This document shows, in pieces, positions 7,249 through 14,644 of a stretch of 64,000 bases of DNA (positions within the stretch are counted from its first letter, which is position 1; every line of letters starts with the position of its first letter). The notes below the pieces were generated by a model. It did not search any database and was not told the origin of the DNA. It saw only the letters and a program-made list of their open reading frames with translations. Location: contig JACKER010000007.1 in NCBI GenBank assembly GCA_020632925.1, positions 806,001 to 870,000 of the forward strand. The letters are read 5' to 3'. A program made the translations under genes and the position numbers. The DNA is from Alphaproteobacteria bacterium (GTDB lineage: Bacteria; Myxococcota_A; UBA796; GCA-2862545).

Positions 7249-9166
7249 CCACCCAGTCCCCATCGGGATCGTCGGACCACCCGTCCAGGAACATCCAGCG
7301 CCCGGCGAAGGGCACGCGGTTCGTGCCCTCCACGATCGGCAGGGCGCCCACGTCGGTCCGCAGCACCAGGTGGTCGAGCTGGCCGCCCTCCACGACGACC
7401 ACGACGCGGTAGGTGCCGTCCTCCGTCGGGGGGACCACGTTCCCCGGGGGCACCCCCTCCACCGTCAGCCAGGCGGCCATGCCGTTGCCTGCTGCCAGGC
7501 GTCCGCCGTAGAGCGGCTGCTCCAGGTCGGCGGGCCCCACGAGCGTCGGGTCGTCGACCGGGAGCCAGGTGAACGGACCAGTGGGGATCAGCGCGATCCC
7601 GTGATCGAGCCAGCGGTGGTACGCGTCGCGATCGTCACGCAGCGGGTGGCGGAGCGCCACGAACGTCGGCTGCGGCCACCCGTCCCAGGGGTCCGTGACC
7701 GCGAGCCAGCCCGTGTCCACCCGCACGTCACGGTCCGCGGTCGATCCCTCCACCGCGGCGGCGGCGTCCACGGGCGCGAGATCGGTCGCCCGCGCCCCCC
7801 CGTGCAGCGCACCCCCGCCCGAGCCCCACGGAAACCCCGCCGCGAACCAGCCGTCACCCTCGACCCGGGCGCTCCCCCAGGACACGAGCCGCGGCACGCC
7901 GGCCCCCGACGCGAGCGCGGGCACGTCGGGGCCGTCCCCGAACACCGCGCCGGCGAGGCCGTCCGCTGCGGCCTCGATCGCCGCCGTCAGGTCGCTCCCG
8001 CGCCAGGTCGTCGAGCGATCGGTCGGCCGGTCGAAGCCGAGGGCGACGAACGGCCCCGGATCGAAGCGCGGCTCGAGGCGCACGACCAGATCGGGCGCCT
8101 GACCGGGGAGCAGCTCGAGCCGGATCGTGCGCGGCTCGAACGCCGGACCGGCGGACAGCGTCAGGTCGTGCACGCCCGCGCCGAGCCGGAGCCGGAGCCC
8201 GGTGGCAGGGACGTAGGCCGTGGCGGCACCTTCCTCCTCCACGCGGAGCACGTGGGGCAACCCGTCGTCCCACACCGGACGCAGCACCACCGATGCCGCC
8301 TCGCCCGTCCGCAGCTGGACCGAGCTGGAGGGGGGCTGGATCTCCCCCGGTGCGCGCCCTGCGGACTCCGCGCGCAGCCCGTCCACGTCCGCCGGCAGAT
8401 CGAGCTCGAAGTGGTCGCCGGAGACCGGTAGCCGCAGCAGCACCCGACCTCGGCGCATCAGAGCGATCTGGGAGGTGTTCGCCAGCCTTCCGGCCACGTG
8501 CCGGGCGCCGTGGAGCTCGGTGAGGGCCACCAGCGCGTGCGCCGCGTCCGCGATCAGCAGGCGGTCCGTGTCGAACAGGTACGAGACACCGCCGAGATCG
8601 TCGACCGGACCGTCGTTGCCCCACACCACGAGCTTGGACTGGATCAACCCGCCGTCGCCCAGCAGGACCTCGTCACCTCGTGGAGAGACGCGGAAGCCCT
8701 CGGCGCCCTCCGCGACCAGCCAGGACCCGTCGGCGCGCCAGGTCACGACGCGACGCTCCCCCTCGGCGGCTGCGGGTCGGTCCGGGAAGGGGGTGACCGT
8801 ACCCTCGACGCGGATCCCGTCCGGGAGCAGCACGACGTCCGGGTGATCGAGCCAGCCGCCGCCCACCAGGGGCACGATCTCCTGGGCCACGTCGGTGCCG
8901 TCCGTCAGCGCGAGGTCCATCACCGTCGCCCCGCCGACGCCGGGCACGGAGAGCGCGTCCTGGGGATGGCGGACGACCGCGGTCCACAGGTGGTTGCCGA
9001 GCACCATGTCGATGTTGGAACGACCTTCGCCCTGGTTCGGCAGCTGGGCGCCACACAACATCCCCACGCGCACCTCACCCACCGGCGGGGGCGTCGCGTC
9101 GCAGATCGGGTCCGGCTCCGGCTCGCGCCAGGGCTGACACGCTGCCCAGGTGAGGAGGGTGACCAG
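7217..9166 (-). CDS. large lipoprotein, possibly CehA/PHP-related; non-canonical start
   Basis: About 649 residues, unrecognised as a whole. The C-terminal 200 residues (HPLRDDRDAYHRWLDHGIALIPTGPF onward, then a beta-sandwich tail) recall the end of CehA/McbA-type PHP proteins, but no PHP metal motif is seen, so this is weak. The first conventional start is the GTG at 9082. However, the same frame runs on upstream to a stop at 9179-9181, and this extra part encodes LVTLLTWAAC, a good lipoprotein leader. It contains no ATG, GTG or TTG; CTG codons at 9178 and 9166 are the only candidates. The one at 9166 has GGGAG five bases before it, so I place the start there. Tail-to-tail overlap with hemE. 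Confidence 0.7.
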   Translation of the reverse strand: MVTLLTWAACQPWREPEPDPICDATPPPVGEVRVGMLCGAQLPNQGEGRSNIDMVLGNHLWTAVVRHPQDALSVPGVGGATVMDLALTDGTDVAQEIVPLVGGGWLDHPDVVLLPDGIRVEGTVTPFPDRPAAAEGERRVVTWRADGSWLVAEGAEGFRVSPRGDEVLLGDGGLIQSKLVVWGNDGPVDDLGGVSYLFDTDRLLIADAAHALVALTELHGARHVAGRLANTSQIALMRRGRVLLRLPVSGDHFELDLPADVDGLRAESAGRAPGEIQPPSSSVQLRTGEAASVVLRPVWDDGLPHVLRVEEEGAATAYVPATGLRLRLGAGVHDLTLSAGPAFEPRTIRLELLPGQAPDLVVRLEPRFDPGPFVALGFDRPTDRSTTWRGSDLTAAIEAAADGLAGAVFGDGPDVPALASGAGVPRLVSWGSARVEGDGWFAAGFPWGSGGGALHGGARATDLAPVDAAAAVEGSTADRDVRVDTGWLAVTDPWDGWPQPTFVALRHPLRDDRDAYHRWLDHGIALIPTGPFTWLPVDDPTLVGPADLEQPLYGGRLAAGNGMAAWLTVEGVPPGNVVPPTEDGTYRVVVVVEGGQLDHLVLRTDVGALPIVEGTNRVPFAGRWMFLDGWSDDPDGDWVVTAPTWTRAP

Positions 9167-9191
9167 GCGGACTCCCAGTTAGGTGGGGCCG

Positions 9192-9836
9192 ATGGCCCGC
9201 TTGCGCATCACCGAGATCTACCCGTCCGTGCAGGGAGAGTCGACGCACGTTGGGAAGCCGTGCACGTTCGTGCGCCTCACGGGCTGCAACCTCCGCTGTA
9301 CGTGGTGCGACAGCGCGTTCACGTTCACGGGCGGCGGGTGGCGCGAGCTCGACGACGTGGTCGCGGAGGCGCATGCCCACGGGCTGCGCACGGTCGAGGT
9401 CACGGGCGGGGAACCGTTGCTCCAGCCCGCTGTCGTGCCCCTCATGCAGGCGCTGCTCGATCTGGGTCACGAGGTGCTGCTGGAGACCAGCGGATCGCTC
9501 TCGATCGCGGAGGTCCCCGAGCAGGTCCGCGTGATCCTCGATCTGAAGGCGCCGGGCTCGGGCGAGGTCGAGCGCAACCTCTGGGAGAACGTCGCCCTGC
9601 TGCGCCCACACCACGAGGTGAAGATCGTGCTCGCGTCCCGCTCCGACTACGAGTGGGCGAGGGAGGTGGTGCGGGAGCGCGACCTCGCGTCGCGCTGCGA
9701 GGTGCTGTTCTCCCCGGTCTGGGGTGCCCTGGTGCCCGCCGAGCTCGCGACCTGGATCGTGGAGGACCGGCTGCCCGTCCGGTTCCAGCTCCAGCTGCAC
9801 AAGGTGGTCTGGGATCCGGACGCGAGGGGGGTCTGA
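9192..9836 (+). CDS. queE: 7-carboxy-7-deazaguanine synthase
   Basis: A 214-residue radical SAM enzyme that converts 6-carboxytetrahydropterin to 7-carboxy-7-deazaguanine in queuosine biosynthesis. The N-terminal signature ITEIYPSVQGES is followed by the cluster motif CNLRCTWC (CxxxCxxC), which binds the 4Fe-4S cluster. VEVTGGEPLLQ is the SAM-binding GGE region. Length fits the short type of the family. AGGTGGGG precedes the ATG; an in-frame GTG three codons upstream is less likely. queC, queD and queF are not in the window. The stop overlaps the next start (TGATG), indicating translational coupling. Confidence 0.96.
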   Translation: MARLRITEIYPSVQGESTHVGKPCTFVRLTGCNLRCTWCDSAFTFTGGGWRELDDVVAEAHAHGLRTVEVTGGEPLLQPAVVPLMQALLDLGHEVLLETSGSLSIAEVPEQVRVILDLKAPGSGEVERNLWENVALLRPHHEVKIVLASRSDYEWAREVVRERDLASRCEVLFSPVWGALVPAELATWIVEDRLPVRFQLQLHKVVWDPDARGV

Positions 9837-10303
9837 TGGAGCCGGTCCATGCCTGCGATCTGTCCGCGGTGGCGGAGCTCTCCGCCGCGATCTCCGAGGT
9901 CCCGTCCGAGCGTCGCCTGGCGATGGTCGGCCGCGGCTGGGGGGCGTTGTGTACGGGCGACGCGGTGCTCGACACGCAGACGAGCCAGCTCCAGGCGGTC
10001 GCGCCCGAGCAGGTGCAGCTGGTCGACCTGCAGACGGCGCTGATGGATGCGTGGGACTGGAACCAGGTCTGTCCGGGTGGGCCGCTCGCGCTCTCGATGG
10101 CGACGAAGCTCGATCCCGCCGCGGGCCGCGCGCACCTGTGGAAGGCGTGCGAGCTGCAGCGCACCGTGGCGTTCACCGAGGCGGAGTGGACCTCGGCGAA
10201 GGGGCCCATCGTGATCCCGCTGCTCGCCTGGCGCGTGCTGACCGAGGGTGGCGCGGACAACGCAGCCGCGCGCCCCGTCGTTCGCGCTCTCGCCGGCCTC
10301 TGA
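9836..10303 (+). CDS. hypothetical protein coupled to queE
   Basis: A 155-residue protein not recognised. The ATG overlaps the queE stop in TGATG, so it is likely co-translated with queE. It looks cytoplasmic and mostly alpha-helical (SAVAELSAAISEVPSERRLAM, then a predicted helical C-terminus), with several Trp residues and no metal or nucleotide motif. It ends 3 bp from the convergent cysS. A role in queuosine metabolism is possible only by position. Confidence 0.75.
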   Translation: MEPVHACDLSAVAELSAAISEVPSERRLAMVGRGWGALCTGDAVLDTQTSQLQAVAPEQVQLVDLQTALMDAWDWNQVCPGGPLALSMATKLDPAAGRAHLWKACELQRTVAFTEAEWTSAKGPIVIPLLAWRVLTEGGADNAAARPVVRALAGL

Positions 10304-10314
10304 CCTTCAGAGGC
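10296..10314. terminator. compact inverted repeat joining two convergent stop codons
   Basis: GCCTCTGA (10296-10303) pairs perfectly with TCAGAGGC (10307-10314) around a 3-base loop. Both arms include the stop codons of the two convergent genes. It may act as a bidirectional terminator, although no T-tract follows on either side. Confidence 0.5.
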
Positions 10315-11776
10315 GGATGCGCCACTCGGTCGCGCCGTCCGGGCGGTCCATCACGGCGATCCGCTTCGCTTCGAGCTCGTCGCGGATAGCGTCGGCCTTC
10401 GCCCACTCCTTGTCGCGGCGGGCCTGGGCGCGGGCGGCGATCAGCTCCTCGACCTGAGCCGCGGTGACGCCCAGCATCGGCAGGCGCTTCGCCTTGATCT
10501 CGGCCTGGAACGTCGCGGTGTCCAGCGTGAGCAGGCCGATGTCGGCAAGGGATGCCAGCGCCTCGAGCGCCGGCGCCACCAGCGGGCCCCCGAGCTTCTT
10601 GGACTTCGGGTGGTTGGAGAGCCGGTTCACGGCACGAGCGAGCTCGAACGCCAGCCCCAGCGCGCGGGAGGTGTTGAAGTCCTCGCGAAGCGCCTCGTCC
10701 ATCCCGGCGCGGAAGGCGCGCCCCAGCGTCAGCACCTCGAGGGCGTCGGCGCCGAGCGCGCGGGCGATGCCGTCGGGGTCGCCTTCGCCGCCCATCTTCT
10801 CCGCGACCTCGCGGGCCTCGTAGAGACGGGCGAGCATGCCGAGCGCGTCGGGCAGCGCCGCCTCGTCGAAGGGCAGGGGGCTGCGGTAGTGCGTCTGCAG
10901 GTAGTACAGCCGCAGGGCCTCCGCCGGGTACGTCTCGAGCAGGGCGCGGATGGTGACCGCGTTGCCGAGCGACTTGCCCATCTTCTGGCCCGAGCTCATC
11001 GTGAGCAGGCCGTTGTGCATCCAGTAGCGGGCGTACGTCGCGCCGCCGTGGGCGCACTCGGACTGCGCGACCTCGTTCTCGTGGTGGGGGAACACGAGGT
11101 CCAGCCCGCCGCCGTGGATGTCGATGGTCTCCCCGAGCTCCTGCTCCGCCATCGCCGAGCACTCGACGTGCCAGCCCGGACGCCCCGGGCCCCACGGGCT
11201 CTCCCACGAGGGCTCGCCCGGCTTCACGGCCTTCCAGAGGGCGAAGTCGGCGCCACCGCGCTTGCCGGCCTGGGGGTCCTCGCTGCGGAGCTCGGAGGGC
11301 TGCTGGTTGGACAGCGCGCCGTACCGGTCGAAGCTCGCCACGTCGAACCAGACGCTGCCCTCCGCGGCGTACGCGTGTCCACGCTCGACGAGGCGCTCGA
11401 TCAGGCGCACGATGGTGCCGATCGAGGAGGTGACGCGAGGCTCGGCGTCCGGGGCAGCCAGTCCGAGCGCCAGCATGTCCTCGTGGAAGCGGTCGATGTA
11501 TCGCTGCGCGAGCGCGGCCGGGTCCTCCCCGAGCTCCGTGGCGCGGCGGATGATCTTGTCGTCCACGTCGGTGAAGTTGCGGACGAAGCGGGCGTTCCAG
11601 CCCGTCGCACGGAGCCAGCGGACGAAGGTGTCGAACACGACCATCGCGCGGGCGTGCCCGATGTGCGCGTCGTCGTACACCGTCATGCCGCAGACGTAGA
11701 GTCCGACACGGCCGGCGACCTGGGGGGCGAACGCCTCGACCGAGCGCGTGCGCGTGTTGTAGATGCGAAAATCCAT
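10307..11776 (-). CDS. cysS: cysteinyl-tRNA synthetase
   Basis: A 489-residue class I aminoacyl-tRNA synthetase that charges tRNA-Cys. HIGH is at residues 38-41 after the zinc Cys in LYVCGMTVYD; the second zinc Cys/His set lies in WHVECSAMA and HHENEVAQSE; the KMSKS loop is the variant KMGKS at 265-269. Length is normal. The ATG at 11776 overlaps by one base the stop of carD, so the two genes form an operon, carD first. Confidence 0.98.
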   Translation of the reverse strand: MDFRIYNTRTRSVEAFAPQVAGRVGLYVCGMTVYDDAHIGHARAMVVFDTFVRWLRATGWNARFVRNFTDVDDKIIRRATELGEDPAALAQRYIDRFHEDMLALGLAAPDAEPRVTSSIGTIVRLIERLVERGHAYAAEGSVWFDVASFDRYGALSNQQPSELRSEDPQAGKRGGADFALWKAVKPGEPSWESPWGPGRPGWHVECSAMAEQELGETIDIHGGGLDLVFPHHENEVAQSECAHGGATYARYWMHNGLLTMSSGQKMGKSLGNAVTIRALLETYPAEALRLYYLQTHYRSPLPFDEAALPDALGMLARLYEAREVAEKMGGEGDPDGIARALGADALEVLTLGRAFRAGMDEALREDFNTSRALGLAFELARAVNRLSNHPKSKKLGGPLVAPALEALASLADIGLLTLDTATFQAEIKAKRLPMLGVTAAQVEELIAARAQARRDKEWAKADAIRDELEAKRIAVMDRPDGATEWRIRL

Positions 11777-12261
11777 CAGGTGGTGAAGATCGCTTCGATC
11801 TCGTCCTTGATGATCTGCTCGTCGACGTCCTTGGCGACGGCCAGCTCCTGCACGATCAGGGAGTGCGCCTGGTCATACATCTTGCGCTCGCCGAACGACA
11901 GCGTCTTCTCGGCCTTGAGGCGGGCCAGCTCGCGCAGCACGGCCGCGACCTCGAGCGGATCACCCGTCTTGATCTTGTTCATGTACTCGCGGTACCGGCG
12001 GTTCCAGGTCTGCTTGTCGGCCGGGGTGTCCTTGTCGCGGAGCACCTCGTAGACCTTCTCGACCGCGGACATGGGGATGACCTCCCGGATGCCGTTCGCG
12101 CCCACGCCGTCGACGGGGACCGAGTAGGTCAGGCCGTTGTCCAGGATCTTGATGACGTACATCTTGTATTCCTGGCCACCGAGATCGACCGACTTGATCT
12201 CCTTGACGATGCCCACGCCGTGGTTGGGGACGTAGGCCTTGTCCCCGACTTCGAAGGTCAT
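11776..12261 (-). CDS. CarD family transcriptional regulator
   Basis: A 161-residue CarD/CdnL-type protein that binds the RNA polymerase beta subunit and stabilises open promoter complexes. The N-terminal interaction domain begins FEVGDKAYVPNHGVGIVKEI and continues with a Tudor-like fold; the C-terminal half is the helical DNA-contact domain with the usual pattern REYMNKIKTGD. A GGAGGAG Shine-Dalgarno precedes the ATG at 12261; the longer frame from 12330 has no family match. In Myxococcus the housekeeping CdnL is essential; which CarD subtype this is cannot be fixed from the sequence alone. Co-transcribed with cysS. Confidence 0.93.
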   Translation of the reverse strand: MTFEVGDKAYVPNHGVGIVKEIKSVDLGGQEYKMYVIKILDNGLTYSVPVDGVGANGIREVIPMSAVEKVYEVLRDKDTPADKQTWNRRYREYMNKIKTGDPLEVAAVLRELARLKAEKTLSFGERKMYDQAHSLIVQELAVAKDVDEQIIKDEIEAIFTT

Positions 12262-12357
12262 CGACCATCTCCTCCGGGCAGATCGGCCCGCGTCGTCGCC
12301 ATGGCTATCCCCCCTCGGGAGGGTCGGCAAAGCGGCAGGAGGGAGGGTCCGTATCGG

Positions 12358-12600
12358 TCAGGCGCTCACGTCTCGCAAGAGCAGGTGGTCGATCTTCGCC
12401 CACGGGAGATCCAGCCGCACGCCCTTGTCGGAGAGCACCCGACCGCGCTCGTCGCGCATCCGCTCCGTGTCCACCCGCAGCGCGCCCGACGGCCGGTCGA
12501 CCACCGTGGCGTCGATGATCATCACCCCGGTCGGGACGTGTCCATCCGCCCCTGGCAGCGTGAACAGCGACGTCTTGAGGAAGACCGTGACCTTCTCCAT
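12358..12600 (-). CDS. small conserved-looking protein
   Basis: An 80-residue protein with no family that I recognise. It begins MEKVTVFLKTSLFTLPGADG, looks like a compact all-beta fold with a strand-turn pattern, and ends in IDHLLLRDVSA. No signal peptide or membrane segment. It stands alone between carD and the sigma factor gene, and is divergent from the latter. The composition and third-position GC are those of a real gene. Confidence 0.65.
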   Translation of the reverse strand: MEKVTVFLKTSLFTLPGADGHVPTGVMIIDATVVDRPSGALRVDTERMRDERGRVLSDKGVRLDLPWAKIDHLLLRDVSA

Positions 12601-12664
12601 GTGACCCCCAGGCGGCCTAACCCGGGGTCCGTGCGCGTCCAGTCGTCTCGGTTCGTCACGGGGC

Positions 12665-12689
12665 TTGACGGTCCCACCCGCGCGGTGGT
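12665..12689 (+). promoter_or_regulatory. candidate promoter of the second sigma factor gene
   Basis: TTGACG is followed by an 18-19 bp GC-rich spacer and TTAATC/TAATCT, about 70 bp before the GTG at 12761. This is one of the few recognisable -35 hexamers in the window. A second TTGACT follows directly after. Confidence 0.4.
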
Positions 12690-12760
12690 TAATCTTGACT
12701 CACGAGTCCAGATTGCCCGACGGCGGGGTCGGAGTCTGGGTCGCGTCGCGGAGGTTCGTC

Positions 12761-13759
12761 GTGGGAACGCTCGTTCACAACCAGATCTTCAGGGAGCTGA
12801 CGGCGAAGGAGGAGGTCACGCTCGGTCGCGCGATCCGCGACTCGGAGGAGCGTGCCCTGCGGGCGCTCGAGGACGTGACGCAGGTTCGTCACATCCTGGG
12901 CCGCACGCCGTCCGGGCGGTACCGCACGCACGCCGGGCTGGTCGATCGGCTCGAGGAGGCGGTCCACGAGGCCTGGCGCCTGTCGGAGACCGATCGGAGC
13001 CTGCGGGCGAGCGCGCGCGCGGCTATGGCGGCCTGGAACGAGGCGGACGCGCTGCGGTGGAAGCTCGCGATGAGCCAGCAGCGGATCGCGTTCCACGAGG
13101 CCCGCAAGCTCGGCGGCAAGATGATGGACCGCGCCGACCTCGCGCAGGAGGGGTACCTCGGGCTGCTCCGGGCCGCGAAGCGCTTCGATCCGGAGCGCGG
13201 GCTGCGCTTCAGCACGTACGCGCGCTGGTGGGTCCGGGCGCAGATCACGCGCGCGATCGATCAGAACGGTCGGGTGGTGCGGCTGCCGGGTGCGGCCGTC
13301 GAGCAGCTGCGGAACCTGCGCAAGGCCCAGCTCGACCACGACCGCATCGGCGGAGAGTACACGGTGGCGGACCTCGCGGCCGAAGCGGGTGTCGACGCCG
13401 AGCGGGCCGAGTTCCTCCTCTCTCGCGGTGACGCGGTCTCCCTCGACGAGCCGATGGACGACAGCGCCGGCGCGCGCACCCCGGGCATGCAGCTCGCGGA
13501 CGAGGACGCCGTCGACCCGTTGGACGAGGTGATCCGTGGCGAGGCCGCCCGGCGGGCGATGTCGGCGCTGGACTCCGAGCTCGACGAGCGCCAGCGGACC
13601 GTGCTGTCCTCGCGCTACGGGCTGAGGGGCGACGACCCGCTCTCGCTGGCGGAGGTCGGGCGCCGCATGTCGCTGTCCCGCGAGCGCGTCCGCCAGCTGG
13701 AGAAGGAGGCGCTCCGGCGCCTGCGGGATCGCGCGATGCTCCAGGACGCCGTGGTATGA
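12761..13759 (+). CDS. RNA polymerase sigma-70 family factor
   Basis: A 332-residue sigma factor with region 1.2 (LTAKEEVTLGRAIRDSEERA), region 2 (MDRADLAQEGYLGLLRAAKR, then FSTYARWWVRAQ), region 3 (EYTVADLAAEAGV) and region 4 (LSLAEVGRRMSLSRERVRQL). It is a paralogue of the truncated factor at the left edge. The absence of a long region 1.1 and the length favour an alternative factor of the RpoH/group 2 kind rather than the main RpoD; this is inference. The GTG at 12761 follows GGAGG by eight bases; the longer frame from 12665 would run through the promoter. The next gene starts 7 bp after its stop. Confidence 0.92.
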   Translation: MGTLVHNQIFRELTAKEEVTLGRAIRDSEERALRALEDVTQVRHILGRTPSGRYRTHAGLVDRLEEAVHEAWRLSETDRSLRASARAAMAAWNEADALRWKLAMSQQRIAFHEARKLGGKMMDRADLAQEGYLGLLRAAKRFDPERGLRFSTYARWWVRAQITRAIDQNGRVVRLPGAAVEQLRNLRKAQLDHDRIGGEYTVADLAAEAGVDAERAEFLLSRGDAVSLDEPMDDSAGARTPGMQLADEDAVDPLDEVIRGEAARRAMSALDSELDERQRTVLSSRYGLRGDDPLSLAEVGRRMSLSRERVRQLEKEALRRLRDRAMLQDAVV

Positions 13760-13760
13760 C
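13755..13760 (+). promoter_or_regulatory. -10 element TATGAC of a likely leaderless gene (13767)
   Basis: TATGAC overlaps the TGA stop of the sigma factor gene and ends six bases before the ATG at 13767. No Shine-Dalgarno is present. Confidence 0.4.
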
Positions 13761-13766
13761 CGAGGC

Positions 13767-14297
13767 ATGCGCAGCGTCCTGCTCCTCGGGCTGACCGCCG
13801 CCTGCGTGGTGGTCGACGATCCGACGGTCGGAGAGGGCTTCTCGACGACCGCCTGGGACGACGGCTGGGCGAGCTTCGAGGACGAGGTGCTCGCGCAGGT
13901 CAACGAACAGCGCGCGGCCGGCGGTCGCTGCGGGACCGCGAACTTCCCGCCCTCGGCCCCGCTCGAGCACGACGTGACCCTCCGCGGGCTGGCCCGGTGG
14001 TACAGCCGGTGGATGGCGGAGGACGGGTTCTTCGACCACGTCGACCCGAACGGCGACGACCCGTTCGACCGCATGTCGGACGCGGGCTTCACCGGGGCGA
14101 CCCCGTGGGGCGAGAACATCGCCGCGGGGTACCCGGATCCGGACCAGGTGATGGCGGGGTGGATGTCGAGCCCCGGGCACTGCGCGAACATCCTCGAGCC
14201 CGGGTACGCGGTCATCGGCATCGGCTACTACGACCTGCCCGACGATCCGGCGCTGATGCAACACTACTGGACGCAGGAGTTCGCCGCGAGCCATTGA
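13767..14297 (+). CDS. CAP/SCP-domain lipoprotein
   Basis: A 176-residue lipoprotein; the leader MRSVLLLGLTAAC ends at Cys13. It carries a bacterial CAP (cysteine-rich secretory protein, SCP/PR-1) domain: VNEQRAAGG, then DGFFDHVDPNGDDPFDRM, GENIAAGYPDPDQVMAGW and SSPGHCANILEPGY, which contain the conserved His and Glu residues of the CAP cavity. Such domains are extracellular; their bacterial role is poorly known. The start codon lies right after the sigma gene. After this gene comes the heptamer repeat region. Confidence 0.9.
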   Translation: MRSVLLLGLTAACVVVDDPTVGEGFSTTAWDDGWASFEDEVLAQVNEQRAAGGRCGTANFPPSAPLEHDVTLRGLARWYSRWMAEDGFFDHVDPNGDDPFDRMSDAGFTGATPWGENIAAGYPDPDQVMAGWMSSPGHCANILEPGYAVIGIGYYDLPDDPALMQHYWTQEFAASH

Positions 14298-14305
14298 GGG
14301 CAGCA

Positions 14306-14360
14306 GGCTACGGGCTACAGGCTACGGGCTACGGGCTGCAGGCTGCAGGCTGCAGGCTAC
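14306..14360. repeat. heptamer tandem array, GGCTACN/GGCTGCA units
   Basis: Seven full 7-bp units and one partial: GGCTACG, GGCTACA, two GGCTACG, three GGCTGCA, then GGCTAC. Read on the minus strand the units are TGTAGCC, CGTAGCC and TGCAGCC, the same family as the array at 14443 but inverted. Confidence 0.9.
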
Positions 14361-14442
14361 CGGGGGAGAGACCTGCGTTTCCCCTGCGGGGGAAGGTCGG
14401 CGTGATGGACCTGCGAGGAGCAGGTACTGGACGTGCGCCCAC

Positions 14443-14589
14443 GGAAGCCGGAAGCCCGAAGCCCGAAGCCCGAAGCCGGACGCCGGACGCCGGACGCCGG
14501 ACGCCCGAAGCCGGAAGCCGGAAGCCGGAAGCCGGAAGCCGGAAGCCCGAAGCCTGTAGCCTGTAGCCTGTAGCCTGCAGCTTGTAGCT
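14443..14589. repeat. heptamer tandem array, NGNAGCC/GGACGCC units
   Basis: Twenty-one consecutive 7-bp units in perfect register: GGAAGCC, CGAAGCC, a block of four GGACGCC, further GGAAGCC units and three TGTAGCC, ending with TGCAGCT and TGTAGCT. Decayed units continue to about 14602, just before the candidate LexA box. It is inverted relative to the array at 14306, so the two arms could base-pair. Confidence 0.9.
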
Positions 14590-14608
14590 CGTGCCTGTAG
14601 CTCATGTG

Positions 14609-14625
14609 CTGGACATGTGTTCAGT
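14609..14625 (+). promoter_or_regulatory. candidate LexA box before dnaE2
   Basis: CTGGACATGTGTTCAGT matches the reported Myxococcus xanthus LexA consensus CTRHAMRYBYGTTCAGS (recalled from the literature) at 15 of 17 positions. It covers the -35 hexamer TGGACA (14610-14615), which is where a repressor would block polymerase. Confidence 0.55.
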
Positions 14626-14638
14626 GTCCGTATACGCT
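14610..14638 (+). promoter_or_regulatory. dnaE2 promoter (TGGACA - 17 bp - TACGCT)
   Basis: TGGACA at 14610-14615, a 17-bp spacer and TACGCT at 14633-14638. The -10 ends six bases before the ATG at 14645, so the mRNA is probably leaderless. Confidence 0.6.
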
Positions 14639-14644
14639 CACCGG

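Larger units (their letters stand above)
14298..14644. other. gene-free tract with repeats before dnaE2
   Basis: A 347-bp stretch without a credible gene. It contains a heptamer array in one orientation, two small hairpins (TTCCCC-TGCG-GGGGAA at 14379-14394 and ACCTGC-GAGGA-GCAGGT at 14409-14425), a longer heptamer array in the opposite orientation, and the dnaE2 promoter. Short frames across the arrays encode only repeated Ser/Gly/Arg/Pro residues. Confidence 0.8.

Noticed and set aside
9082..9178. Frameshift in the large lipoprotein gene
   Set aside because: The leader is in the same frame as the rest of the gene; only a normal start codon is missing, so no frameshift is needed.
14443..14602. 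CRISPR array
   Set aside because: The units are 7 bp with no spacers, and no cas gene is present.
14357..14605. Open frame over the dnaE2-side repeats
   Set aside because: Pure repeat translation (Ala-Ser-Gly-Phe units), no ribosome-binding site.
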